Positions 21,921 to 30,552 of a stretch of DNA of 64,000 nt are shown in pieces. How positions within the stretch are numbered: the first letter of the stretch is position 1; each line of letters opens with the position of its first letter. Both the position numbers and the translations under genes were made by a program. A model generated the notes under the pieces. It searched no databases and was not told where the DNA came from. It saw nothing but the letters and a program-made list of their open reading frames with translations. The stretch is from Erwinia persicina NBRC 102418 (GTDB lineage: Bacteria > Pseudomonadota > Gammaproteobacteria > Enterobacterales > Enterobacteriaceae), in the NCBI RefSeq assembly GCF_001571305.1, contig NZ_BCTN01000007.1, positions 1 to 64,000 of the forward strand, written 5' to 3'.

Positions 21921-22310
21921 ATGCCACTACTTCAGTTTGATGTCATTCAGGGCCGTTCCGAGTCAGAGCTGAAAACACTGCTGGATGCGGCGCACCGTGC
22001 AGTGCTGGCGGCGTTTAACGTCCCCGAGCGCGATCGCTATCAGATTGTTCACGAAAACAAAGGTTATCAGATGGTATTTGAGGATACCGGCCTGGGGCTG
22101 CAGCGTAGCGATAATATGGTGATGGTGCGGGTGTTTACCAGTCCGCGCAGCAGCGAGCAGAAGCAGTTCTTTATGGCCGAACTGTGTCGGGAACTGAAGG
22201 AGAGCTGCGGCATTCTGCCGTCAGACGTGATGATAACCTTTATCACCAACGATAAGGGCGACTGGAGCTTTGGCAACGGCGTGGCGCAGTATCTGACTGG
22301 CGAACTGTAA
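21921..22310 (+). CDS. Tautomerase family protein
   Basis: 129 residues beginning MPLLQFDVIQGRSESELKTLLDAAHRA. Pro2, after Met removal, is the catalytic base of the tautomerase superfamily. The length and the LGLQRSDNMVMVRVFTSPRSSEQKQFFM segment fit the single-chain MSAD/cis-CaaD-like tautomerase group found next to LysR regulators. The reaction is unknown. It is divergently transcribed from the LysR gene, which suggests induction by a small aromatic or unsaturated acid, as an inference only. Confidence 0.8.
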   Translation: MPLLQFDVIQGRSESELKTLLDAAHRAVLAAFNVPERDRYQIVHENKGYQMVFEDTGLGLQRSDNMVMVRVFTSPRSSEQKQFFMAELCRELKESCGILPSDVMITFITNDKGDWSFGNGVAQYLTGEL

Positions 22311-22313
22311 AAC

Positions 22314-22350
22314 CGGACGGCTCCCCGGCAGGATACCGGGGAGCCGTCCG
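22314..22350. terminator. Strong bidirectional hairpin between tautomerase and porin genes
   Basis: A 15-bp perfect stem CGGACGGCTCCCCGG / CCGGGGAGCCGTCCG with a 7-nt loop lies 3 nt after the tautomerase stop and 8 nt after the porin stop. It serves both convergent genes; the T run is short. Confidence 0.8.
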
Positions 22351-22357
22351 TCGTTCA

Positions 22358-23509
22358 TCAGAAGTCGTAACGCAGACGCACCAGGTTCATGTCGCCCAGG
22401 TCGTCGGTGCTGGAAGTAAACACGTGTTCGTAATCCACACGGAATCCGTAATCCAGCTTCAGGGTGACACCCACACCGTTATCGATGCGCTGGTAATCAC
22501 GCCCGGTCACATACTGCATACGATCGCCCATCACATAAGGCATAACGGACGTCAGACCATAGGCCCCGACCGGCACGGTATAGCCCGCCAGATACTCAAC
22601 CCCCCAGGCATTCCCGGAGAAGTAGTTATCCACATCCACTTTTTTGGTGGTGAGGAAATTATCGTACCAGCCGCCACCGACAGTGAAGGTCCAGTTATCC
22701 GGTTTCCAGCTTAACGCCGTACCGATAATATTCTGATCGTAGGTTTTGTCATCGCCGTTACCCGGGTTACGCATCTCTGCACGGGTATAGTTCCACGCGG
22801 TGCCCCACGTCAGGTCTTTGGTGATGTGATAATCCACACCCAGCGACCCGCCGCCCTGACGCTTGTAGCGCAGACCGTTGCCCGGTAAATACTCACCGTC
22901 GGAGAACAGGTAAGAGGCGTAAACATCCGCATCGCCGAAGGTATTTTTATATTTCAGCATTTTGCGGCCACGGTAGGAACCGTCGTAATCGCCATTAATG
23001 CCGTTACCCGGCGCCTGGCCGAGCATATCGTAATCCCAGATATCGGTTTTCACTCCGACCACATCATAATAGACGCTGTTCTGCTGGCCGAAGGTCAGCT
23101 GGCCCCAGGTATTACTTTTCAGACCGGTATATAACATACGGCGGGAGGTGTTATTTGCCCCATCCGCATGATGATTATCCCAGCTAAATACAGCCGGAAT
23201 ATTCACCCCCAGTTCGTAATAACTAATCCAGCTAATATCATCAAACAGATAATAATCGGCGGCAAAGCGGAAGCGCGTCCCACCATCGAAACCATTACGT
23301 TTGTAGGAACCTTTATCGCCGTCACCGGTCATATTATTGAACTGAGGGCGAATACTGCCGCCGACGGTAAAGTTCAGCCGGCTTAACGGATCGCCAGCCT
23401 GAGGGTCCTGTTTCAACACGGTAATTTCCGCCTGGGCAGCAAACGACGTGCTGCCAATAATCAGCCCCAGACCAATGGCCTGAGTTAAAACGCGCATTTT
23501 TGTTAACAT
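22358..23509 (-). CDS. Outer-membrane porin
   Basis: 383 residues with a signal peptide (MLTKMRVLTQAIGLGLIIGSTSFAAQA, about 1-27). The mature part is built of alternating hydrophobic and polar strands rich in Tyr, Trp, Gly and Asp, and ends in the outer-membrane barrel signature RLRYDF with C-terminal Phe. Repeated strand-like segments (MLYTGLKSNTWGQLTFGQQNSVYYDVVG, KNTFGDADVYASYLFSDGEYL, in part) resemble general or substrate-specific trimeric porins of Enterobacterales. It is not LamB, OmpC/F or OmpG by obvious motif. The substrate is not predictable. Confidence 0.85.
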   Translation of the reverse strand: MLTKMRVLTQAIGLGLIIGSTSFAAQAEITVLKQDPQAGDPLSRLNFTVGGSIRPQFNNMTGDGDKGSYKRNGFDGGTRFRFAADYYLFDDISWISYYELGVNIPAVFSWDNHHADGANNTSRRMLYTGLKSNTWGQLTFGQQNSVYYDVVGVKTDIWDYDMLGQAPGNGINGDYDGSYRGRKMLKYKNTFGDADVYASYLFSDGEYLPGNGLRYKRQGGGSLGVDYHITKDLTWGTAWNYTRAEMRNPGNGDDKTYDQNIIGTALSWKPDNWTFTVGGGWYDNFLTTKKVDVDNYFSGNAWGVEYLAGYTVPVGAYGLTSVMPYVMGDRMQYVTGRDYQRIDNGVGVTLKLDYGFRVDYEHVFTSSTDDLGDMNLVRLRYDF

Positions 23510-24267
23510 TTAGAATCCCTGCGTAATATAGTCAAATAAATAGCAGGAAAAAGAATATCCTGAACGACGATAAAAAAGACGCTGTCCCGATAAGGTTTTG
23601 TGCTTTTTAATGAAGAAAGAGATTAACTAAATATTTCAATGAATGTTTTTATTCACACTATTAATCATATTGTGCTTTATTTCACTGCTGAGATGAAAAA
23701 CAGCCAGACACCTCTGATTGACAGTCAACAAAGCATGACCCGGGTTACGCTCTTTTTTGGCAGCGTTAAAAAGTCAATATTGCGCATTTTTCACTCTCTT
23801 TCTGCAGGCACTGACCGCCTGACCGATCGCAGCGATACCTCATCCTCAGGACAGGTGCGGACGGAGAATATCAGGAAGGTCATTTGTGTGAGCCAAATCT
23901 GAATTTCAGCATTATTTTGACGCCGCAAAACACATTAGCGCGGTTTATTTTACGCGGCCGATTTTCATTCCCTTCCGGTCAGTATTGCCGGCTGAGGCTT
24001 AACAGCCAGGGGCTGATGCCCTCTGCTCTGCGGGTTCACGGCGATCGGCCCGCGCCCCCGGACGCGCCGTAAGGCAGGTTTCTGCCGCCCAACCTAAACA
24101 AATGTTAAACGGCTGAGAACCAAATCGCTGTGTCACGCGTTTTCCCTGTCCCCTCTGAATGTTGCCAGGGATAATTTGCTGCGTTAAGTTACTTCGTTAC
24201 ACTCCTCATTTTTCACCTCGCAGACACCTGACAGGGATTGCGTCACAGACAGGGTAAGATCGATCTA
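23510..24267. other. Long AT-rich intergenic region before porin and opgB
   Basis: About 760 nt without a convincing gene; small open frames here lack ribosome sites and family resemblance. The porin side (23510-23700) is strongly AT-rich, as expected for promoter and nucleoid-protein binding. A CRP-like site TGTGC-TTTATT-TCACT lies at 23671-23686, about 160 nt before the porin start. Nothing else was identified. Confidence 0.4.
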
Positions 24268-26568
24268 ATGGTTTCAGAATGGGTATCGTTATTGTTTTTT
24301 ATCGCTTCAGCGTCACTGTACACATGGAAGGCAGGACGTCATAAGCTGTGGTTTATTGCCGTGCTGGTGCTGCTTGGCATCTATATCATTCTCAATGCTT
24401 CGCTGCTGGCCAGTAACTATTTTACCGGCGAAGGAATTAATGATGCGGTGATTTATACCATTACCAGCAGTCTGAGCGGCGCCGGAATGCAGAAGTATAT
24501 TCTGCCAGCTGCTGCGCTGATAACCGGTTTATTCCTGCTGTTTCTTTTATTATCCTGGGTATTACGCCTGCGGAAAAGCCACGACTACAGTCAGTTATAC
24601 AGCGCCCTGGCACTGATACTGGCGCTGGCTTCGATCAAAACCACTCCTGCCTATCAGCAGGTGGCGGCGCTGATTAAATCGCAGATCGCTAAAGGGGATT
24701 CGGACTTTGACGCCCACTACAAGGTGCCAGGGAAAACCCTGCGGGGCGATCGGCCAAACCTGGTCTATATCTATGCGGAAAGCCTGGAACGTACCTATTT
24801 TGACGATAAGGCCTTCCCGAAGCTGGCTCCGGAACTGAGCGCGATCAAAAATAATGCGGTGGACTTCAGTAACACCGAGCAGCTTCCCGGCACCGAATAC
24901 ACCATTGCCGGGATGGTGGCGTCGCAGTGCGGCATTCCGCTGTTTGCGCCGTTTGACGGCAACGCTTCCAGCTCGCTCTCCTCCTTCTACCCACAGAATA
25001 TCTGCCTGGGGGATATTCTGAAGTCTTCCGGTTACCAGAACTACTTCTATCAGGGGGCCAGCCTGAGCTTTGCCGGCAAGGATCTGTTCCTCTCTTCCCA
25101 CGGCTTTGACCATGCCTACGGCTTTAACGAGCTGAAAAGTCTGGTGAAAGATCCTAAGTATCGTAACGACTGGGGCTGGTACGACGATACGGTGCTGGAT
25201 CTGGTCTTCGAAAAATATCTGGAGCTGGCAAAGAAGAACCAGCCCTTTTCACTGTTCGCGCTGACGGTCGACACGCATCATCCGGACGGGTTTATCTCAC
25301 GCAGCTGCCAGCGAAAATCGTATCCTTTTGAAGGAAAAGAGAATAAATCTTTTGCCGCCGTGGCCTGCGGTCAGGAGCATATTGCGGCACTTATCGAAAA
25401 AATTCGCGCCACGCCGTATTTTAAGAACACCATTATTGTCGTCAGCTCCGATCATCTGGCGATGAACAATACCGCGTTTAAATACCTCAATCAGCACGAC
25501 CGACGCGACCTGTTCTTTATGCTGCGTGGCGATGATGTCAGCAGCCGGGTGGTCAACGTCAAGCGCAGCACGCTGGATAACGGTGCCACCGTACTGGATG
25601 CGATGGGCGGCGATAACTTTATTGGCCTGGGCCGCAGCAGCCTCTCTTCCACCTCGCTCTCTGCGACCTATCTCAACATTAAAGAGAAGATCACCGAGTG
25701 GAAGCCCGACGTTATCCAGCTGTGGAAGTTTCCGAAGAGCATCTCTGACTATAAAATTGATACGGAGAAAAACCTGTTCAGCTTCTCCGGCTCCCACTTT
25801 AAGCTGCCGCTGCTGCTGTCCGTGACGCCGGGTAAGATTGAACCGAAGCTGGACGCCTGGCTCGCCACGCCGCTGAAGCAGCAGCTGGCGAAGTTTGCGC
25901 CCGACGAGAAGTTTGTCTGGATTGACCGCTGCTACAAAATAGGCAGCGTGTGGGATGACAAACTGACGATGGATAACGGGCTGTGCGTGGCCAACGGCAC
26001 GCTGAACGCGGCTCCGGTCATCTCCCGGGTACAGCCCGGGAATACGCCGGGTAAGATCGTCTTCCCGGCGAAGGCTGGCACCGCGCAGAGCGATGAGCAG
26101 TATCAGCGTAGCATCACGCGCCTGAAGATAGCTGATACTGACCTGAAATACCGCTCTGACACGGTGCTGTTTAATCTGCCAGGCCTGCCGCAGCAGGTAC
26201 AAAAGGTGTCCGGCCTCTCCTATGTTGAACAGTGGGGACGCTGGTCAGATGCCAATCTGCTGCCGCAGGTGACCGTTCAGTACCTGGAACCGCTGCCTGC
26301 CGACTTTACGCTGACGCTGACCGGCCGGGCCTATGGCCCTAATGCGCTGCGCCCGGTGACCATCAGGGTCGGCGGCTGGCAGCAGCAGGTGACGTTTGGC
26401 GAGCAGGACAGCACGCTGACGTTACAGGTAAGCAATCCCGGCCATGCGCGTTCGATTATCATCGTGCCGCCGGAGCCTGAGGAATCCAGCCTGGGACTGA
26501 CGGACGGTTTTGCCGCCCGCAAACTGGGCATTGGCCTTGTCAGCCTGCGGGTCGCCCCGCAGCCCTGA
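24268..26568 (+). CDS. opgB: Phosphoglycerol transferase I (osmoregulated periplasmic glucan modification)
   Basis: Transfers phosphoglycerol from phosphatidylglycerol to membrane-derived osmoregulated periplasmic glucans. The chosen ATG (24268) gives MVSEWVSLLFFIASASLYTWKAG, matching the E. coli OpgB start; total 766 residues. Three to four N-terminal membrane helices (about 1-130) are followed by a periplasmic alkaline-phosphatase-like sulfatase domain. Its metal and nucleophile motifs are visible: YIYAESLERTYFD, QLPGTEYTIAGMVASQCGIP with the nucleophilic Thr, TVDTHHPDGF and VSSDHLAMNN. Length and motif order match throughout. Confidence 0.95.
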   Translation: MVSEWVSLLFFIASASLYTWKAGRHKLWFIAVLVLLGIYIILNASLLASNYFTGEGINDAVIYTITSSLSGAGMQKYILPAAALITGLFLLFLLLSWVLRLRKSHDYSQLYSALALILALASIKTTPAYQQVAALIKSQIAKGDSDFDAHYKVPGKTLRGDRPNLVYIYAESLERTYFDDKAFPKLAPELSAIKNNAVDFSNTEQLPGTEYTIAGMVASQCGIPLFAPFDGNASSSLSSFYPQNICLGDILKSSGYQNYFYQGASLSFAGKDLFLSSHGFDHAYGFNELKSLVKDPKYRNDWGWYDDTVLDLVFEKYLELAKKNQPFSLFALTVDTHHPDGFISRSCQRKSYPFEGKENKSFAAVACGQEHIAALIEKIRATPYFKNTIIVVSSDHLAMNNTAFKYLNQHDRRDLFFMLRGDDVSSRVVNVKRSTLDNGATVLDAMGGDNFIGLGRSSLSSTSLSATYLNIKEKITEWKPDVIQLWKFPKSISDYKIDTEKNLFSFSGSHFKLPLLLSVTPGKIEPKLDAWLATPLKQQLAKFAPDEKFVWIDRCYKIGSVWDDKLTMDNGLCVANGTLNAAPVISRVQPGNTPGKIVFPAKAGTAQSDEQYQRSITRLKIADTDLKYRSDTVLFNLPGLPQQVQKVSGLSYVEQWGRWSDANLLPQVTVQYLEPLPADFTLTLTGRAYGPNALRPVTIRVGGWQQQVTFGEQDSTLTLQVSNPGHARSIIIVPPEPEESSLGLTDGFAARKLGIGLVSLRVAPQP

Positions 26569-26627
26569 CGGGGCACATTTTCTCCACCGGAAAGACTTGC
26601 AGTTAAAATCAGAAAATCTACTATGTA

Positions 26628-26748
26628 CTCTGAATAATTCGGGTTGCAGTGAGGCGCTAACGTCCGGCGCTCCCGGCAGTGTGGCCCCCCGGTGACGGAG
26701 GGTCAGCAAGCGCAGTTAACGCCCATGCCACCCGAAATATGACGAGTA
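26628..26748. repeat. ERIC-like palindromic element with divergent centre
   Basis: The arms GAATAATTCGGGTTGCAGTGAG and CATGCCACCCGAAATATGACGA are inverted relatives of the ERIC ends. The centre (GGCGCTCCCGGCAGTGTGGC then CCCCCGGTGACGGAGGG) keeps a hairpin but not the standard ERIC core. It lies between opgB and ampH and ends 40 nt before the ampH start. Confidence 0.6.
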
Positions 26749-26788
26749 TAAAGTGGTTATCTATTTACTTTACAGGGATGCCTGCCCG

Positions 26789-27964
26789 TTGAAATCTCCG
26801 CTCTATGCTTTACTGCTGCTCCCTGCACTGGCGCTGCCACTGCAAAGCCAGGCACAGCCAAAGCCTGACCCGCTGATGGCGTCACAGACCGTTGAACGGT
26901 ACGCCGACAATATCTTCTATAACACCAAGGCCAGCGGCATGGCGATGGTTGCGATTGATGCCAATCAGCGCATTTTCGTCAGCCGGGGCACCGTACGCCC
27001 CGGCAGCCAGCAGCGTCCGCAGAAAGACTCCCTGGTGCGCATCGCCTCCCTCAGCAAGCTGATGACCAGCGAAGTGATGGTGAAACTGTCTGAACAGGGC
27101 CGTCTGAAGCTGAACGACCCCCTGAGCAAATATGCCCCGCCGGGCAGCCGCGTGCCCGAGTATAACGGCCAGCCGATCCGCCTGATCAACCTGGCGACCC
27201 ATACCAGCGCCCTGCCGCGCGAGCAGCCGGGAGGCAAAGCCAATCGGGCGGTGTTTACCTGGCCGACCAACAGCCAGCGCTGGAACTGGCTGCGCAGCGC
27301 CCAGCTGAAATGGGCACCGGGACAGCGCGCAGGCTACTCCAATCTGGCGTTTGACCTGCTGGGTGATGCGCTGGCCCGCGCCGGAGGCAAACCCTATCCT
27401 GCGCTGTTACAGGAGCTGGTCACCAGGCCGCTGGGCATGAAGGACACCACCTTTACGCCCTCCCCGGACCAGTGTCGTCGCCTGATGATCCCGGCCAAAA
27501 GCCCGAGTCCGTGCAATAACTCACTGGCCGCCATCGGCAGCGGCGGCGTCTACTCCACCCCGGATGATATGGGCCGCTGGATGCAGCAGTTCCTTGCTTC
27601 GGACGTCAACAGCCGCAGCGCACAGGCCGACCGTCTGCAGACGATGATTTATCAGCGCAGTCAGCTCACGAAAGTGGACGGGATGGACGTACCGGGGCGT
27701 GCTGATGCCCTGGGCATGGGCTGGGTCTATATGGCCCCGCGCGACGGTCGCCCGGGGATTATTGAAAAAACCGGCGGTGGCGGCGGCTTTATCACCTACA
27801 TGGCGATGGTACCGCAGTACAGCGTCGGGGTGTTTATCGTGGTCGCCCGTTCGCCGGAGACGCGCTTTACTCCGATGAGCGATGGCGTCAACAATCTGCT
27901 GACCGAACTGATCGGCAATACCTCCGGTAGTGCTCAGCTGGCCGCCAGCATTATGGCCAACTGA
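26789..27964 (+). CDS. ampH: D-alanyl-D-alanine carboxypeptidase / endopeptidase AmpH
   Basis: Periplasmic class C penicillin-binding protein that trims peptidoglycan peptides. I choose a TTG start at 26789: it gives a clean signal peptide (MKSPLYALLLLPALALPLQSQA) and has AGGGATG upstream, whereas the GTG at 26753 would add a poor N-terminus; this start is uncertain. The nucleophile motif SLSK lies in RIASLSKLMTSE, the second-motif Tyr in AGYSNLAFD, and the third motif KTG in IEKTGGGGGF. Segments such as NDPLSKYAPPGSRVPEYNG match AmpH along the whole length (391 residues). Confidence 0.93.
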   Translation: MKSPLYALLLLPALALPLQSQAQPKPDPLMASQTVERYADNIFYNTKASGMAMVAIDANQRIFVSRGTVRPGSQQRPQKDSLVRIASLSKLMTSEVMVKLSEQGRLKLNDPLSKYAPPGSRVPEYNGQPIRLINLATHTSALPREQPGGKANRAVFTWPTNSQRWNWLRSAQLKWAPGQRAGYSNLAFDLLGDALARAGGKPYPALLQELVTRPLGMKDTTFTPSPDQCRRLMIPAKSPSPCNNSLAAIGSGGVYSTPDDMGRWMQQFLASDVNSRSAQADRLQTMIYQRSQLTKVDGMDVPGRADALGMGWVYMAPRDGRPGIIEKTGGGGGFITYMAMVPQYSVGVFIVVARSPETRFTPMSDGVNNLLTELIGNTSGSAQLAASIMAN

Positions 27965-28100
27965 TCTCTCTCCTGGCTTGCGTCAGCGGGCCAGGAGCAG
28001 AGCGCACTTTCTGCCCCTGGCGACGCCGTCAGGTGGCGGGACGCCTGCCGTTCGCCGGCTGATAAACCGTCCCATACGATCTGCCCCTGACAGGCGAATA

Positions 28101-28415
28101 TCACTCAGGCCGTGCGCTCCCACCTTCTGATGTCGGCGGTTCAGCCGTGTCACGCTGCCGCGAGCGCCGCAGCAGTTGCTCGCGAGCCAGCAGCCTGCCA
28201 CGTTTATCGAAATAGCGGCTGGGCCAGATCTCCGAAGGGTGCATCCCCAGCGCAGCGGCAATAATAAACTCCCCTTTAGGCCAGGGCCTTTTCAGGGCGT
28301 TTGCCAGCGTGCCGGAACTTAACCCCACTTTGCGTGACAGCTCCGCCAGAGAGGTTTGTCGCTTTTTCATCGCCGCGACAATGTCGGCGGGGTGCATATC
28401 AGTTTTTTTCTTCAT
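28101..28415 (-). CDS. Nlp/SfsB-family DNA-binding regulator
   Basis: 104 residues from the ATG preceded by GAGGAAGG. The core MHPADIVAAMKKRQTSLAELSRKVGLSSGTLANALKRPWPKGE is the Ner/Nlp helix-turn-helix. It is followed by the family hallmark AAALGMHPSEIWPSRYFD, as in SfsB and phage Mu Ner. The C-terminal tail is basic and variable. It diverges from a second small regulator, with a palindromic operator between them. Target genes are unknown; SfsB-type proteins act on sugar-fermentation genes, which is only an analogy here. Confidence 0.85.
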   Translation of the reverse strand: MKKKTDMHPADIVAAMKKRQTSLAELSRKVGLSSGTLANALKRPWPKGEFIIAAALGMHPSEIWPSRYFDKRGRLLAREQLLRRSRQRDTAEPPTSEGGSARPE

Positions 28416-28460
28416 GCCTTCCTCTGCTTGTTTTCCAGGTCTGATATCGTCCAAAGCCAA

Positions 28461-28479
28461 TACTAAGTAATACTTAGTA
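28461..28479. promoter_or_regulatory. Palindromic operator between two divergent regulators
   Basis: TACTAAGTA and TACTTAGTA form a near-perfect inverted repeat (TACTAAGT-AAT-ACTTAGTA) lying in the shared 120-nt promoter region, 46 nt upstream of the Nlp-like gene. The site is a natural candidate for binding by one of the two encoded HTH proteins. Confidence 0.55.
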
Positions 28480-28535
28480 CATTTTACACGGGCAGCTTAG
28501 AGAATCCTGTTAATTGCTCACAAATCAGGATCGAC

Positions 28536-28793
28536 ATGCTGCCACATCGTTTGAAAGAAGCCCGGGTAAAGAAAGGAATATCACAACAAAAACTGGGGGT
28601 CTTGGCGGGGATTGACGAAGCGACTGCCAGCGCACGGATGAATCAATACGAGCGCGGTATCCATGTCCCGGACTTTGAACTGGTGTGCCGCATTGCTGAA
28701 GTACTGGACGTTCCTGCCTGCTTTTTCTATACCCTGGAAGATGAGCTGGCCGTTCAGATCTGCCTGTGGCATGCTGAGAGTAAAAAAGCGTAA
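28536..28793 (+). CDS. Small XRE-family (Cro/C1-type) helix-turn-helix protein
   Basis: 85 residues. A Cro/C1 helix-turn-helix spans about 5-60 (LKEARVKKGISQQKLGVLAG, then NQYERGIHVPDFELVCRIAEVLDVP). The protein is little more than this domain, ending FFYTLEDELAVQICLWHAESKKA. A Cys/Trp-bearing tail is unusual but no metal site is evident. It is divergent from the Nlp-like gene, sharing the palindrome at 28461-28479, and upstream of nlpA on the same strand. Confidence 0.85.
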   Translation: MLPHRLKEARVKKGISQQKLGVLAGIDEATASARMNQYERGIHVPDFELVCRIAEVLDVPACFFYTLEDELAVQICLWHAESKKA

Positions 28794-28926
28794 TTCCCGC
28801 CCCCGCCCTGCCTTACAACCTCTGATTATAACGCCACCCTTTTTATCATAAGCCGTCATGTTGACTCCGTGCGCGATTTGCGGTTGTTTGATATGCCTCC
28901 AGCTTATTGAAATTAAGGAAAATAAT

Positions 28927-29742
28927 GTGAAATATCCCCTGGGCCATACCGTAAAATCCGCCGCGCTGATGATGGCGATCCTGCTTGGCGGCTGCGACCA
29001 GAAACATGACGATGCCCACCATATTAAGGTCGGGGTAATCAACGGTGCCGAGCAGGATGTGGCGGAAGTGGCCAAAAAGGTGGCGAAGGAGAAGTACGGC
29101 CTGGAGGTGGAACTGGTCGGGTTCAGCGGCTCGCTGCTGCCGAACGATCCGACAGCGCACGGCGACCTGGATGCCAACGTCTTCCAGCATCGTCCTTTCC
29201 TGGAACAGGACAACAAAGCCAAAGGCACCACGCTGGTGGCCGTCGCCAATACCTTTGTGTTCCCGATGGCGGGCTATTCCAGAAAGATTAAACAGGTCAG
29301 CGAATTAAAAGACGGGGATACCATTGCCATCCCTAACGACCCGACCAACCTGGGCCGCGCCCTGCTGCTGCTGCAGAAAGAGAAGCTGATTACGCTCAGG
29401 GCCAATACCGGCCTGCTGCCGACGGCGGTCGATATTATCGCCAACCCGAAGCGGCTGAAGATCATGGAAATGGAAGGGGCGCAGCTGCCGCGCGTGCTGG
29501 ATGATGCGCAGGTGACGGTGGCGATTATCAGCACCACCTATCTGCAACAGACGGGGCTGAATCCGGTACGCGACAGCGTGTTTATTGAAGATAAACAGTC
29601 GCCGTACGTCAATATCATCGTCACCCGGGAGGAGAATAAAGACGCCGCCAACGTGCGCGACTTTATTAAATCCTACCAGTCACCTGAAGTGGCAACCGCA
29701 GCAGAGACTATCTTTAACGGTGGGGCTGTACCGGGCTGGTAA
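28927..29742 (+). CDS. nlpA: Lipoprotein NlpA (MetQ-family substrate-binding protein)
   Basis: A GTG start at 28927 with AAGGAAA upstream gives VKYPLGHTVKSAALMMAILLGGCDQK, a lipoprotein signal with lipobox LLGGC; Asp at position +2 predicts retention on the inner membrane. The mature protein (VGVINGAEQDVAEVAKKVAKEKYGL onward) is the MetQ/NlpA periplasmic binding fold. Total 271 residues (272 in E. coli). E. coli NlpA contributes to methionine uptake. No ABC permease or ATPase partner lies beside it, so it would use transporters encoded elsewhere or act alone. Confidence 0.9.
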   Translation: MKYPLGHTVKSAALMMAILLGGCDQKHDDAHHIKVGVINGAEQDVAEVAKKVAKEKYGLEVELVGFSGSLLPNDPTAHGDLDANVFQHRPFLEQDNKAKGTTLVAVANTFVFPMAGYSRKIKQVSELKDGDTIAIPNDPTNLGRALLLLQKEKLITLRANTGLLPTAVDIIANPKRLKIMEMEGAQLPRVLDDAQVTVAIISTTYLQQTGLNPVRDSVFIEDKQSPYVNIIVTREENKDAANVRDFIKSYQSPEVATAAETIFNGGAVPGW

Positions 29743-29754
29743 CCGGTAAAGGGT

Positions 29755-29789
29755 CAGCCCCGCGCATCAGCGCGCGGCTGGCCGGGGCT
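29755..29789. terminator. Hairpin between convergent nlpA and yecA-like genes
   Basis: GC-rich inverted segments (AGCCCCGCGC / GCGCGCGGCT, extended by GGCCGGGGCT) lie between the two convergent stop codons. A T run is lacking. Confidence 0.45.
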
Positions 29790-30346
29790 TAGTGCAGCAG
29801 CCACTTAGCATGCAGGCTGATGGCCGCTGAACGGATCGCCTCAACGCTCTGTCCGTACTCTTCCGGCGTCAGCTTCTCCAGACGGGCGAGGTTTTCCTCG
29901 TTGCCATGCAGCGCGATCGTCGCCAGCTCAGGTTGCAGGGCCACCGGCAGGGATGACCAGTCTCCCAGCGCCACGCCTTTCATATAGCCAAAGCACCAGT
30001 CTTCTACCACGATGAACTCCTGATCCTCCACGGTATTGAGGCCGAACAGCGGTTCGAACTGATCCGGGTAATCACTGAGGCGATCGGCAATATCATTCAT
30101 ATGCTGGGCGAGCAGATCCATAAACTGCTCAAACTCTTCGTCCGATTCCCACTCAGGATCGTTCTCTTCCCCACCCCAGATCACCGGCAGCCACTGCTGA
30201 GGCTCCACCAGCACCGGGCCGGAGAGGATAGCCGTGAACAGGCCATCCAGCTCAGAAGCATCCACCACCGACGCCTCACTGCCGTACTTCATTAAAATAT
30301 CGTCCAGCCATTCCAGTTCTGCTTCGGTCAGAGGGCCTTGTTGCAT
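29789..30346 (-). CDS. YecA/YgfB-like UPF0149 family protein, lacking the SEC-C zinc tail
   Basis: 185 residues. The N-terminal and middle parts match E. coli YecA closely in pattern: GPLTEAELEWLDDILMKYG, ASELDGLFTAILSGP, QWLPVIWGG, VEDWCFGYMKGVALGDW. E. coli YecA continues for about 36 residues with a SEC-C metal-binding motif (CPCGSGKKFKQC type). Here the protein stops after SLHAKWLLH, so that domain is absent. No frameshift is obvious past the stop. Function is unknown; the family may associate with the Sec or ribosome machinery through the missing motif. Confidence 0.88.
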   Translation of the reverse strand: MQQGPLTEAELEWLDDILMKYGSEASVVDASELDGLFTAILSGPVLVEPQQWLPVIWGGEENDPEWESDEEFEQFMDLLAQHMNDIADRLSDYPDQFEPLFGLNTVEDQEFIVVEDWCFGYMKGVALGDWSSLPVALQPELATIALHGNEENLARLEKLTPEEYGQSVEAIRSAAISLHAKWLLH

Positions 30347-30552
30347 GGTGTTACCTCGCTGCTTATATCCGTTTTCACCCGGCGTTTACCGGTTTATGAG
30401 GCTATTCTGGTAGTCTGACGGGGAAAAAGCCACCGTCGTGACATACTATTTCATTCAGCGGTAAGCTTACCGGGCTTCAGCCGCCGCCCGCGCTGAATAC
30501 TGAGCACGGAGAGGGCTTCTGCCAGCAGCCATCACGACAACGGAGTCTGACT

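Noticed and set aside
23639-24072. Two short frames in the porin-opgB gap
   Set aside because: No Shine-Dalgarno sequence, no similarity recognised, and overlap with a likely promoter region.
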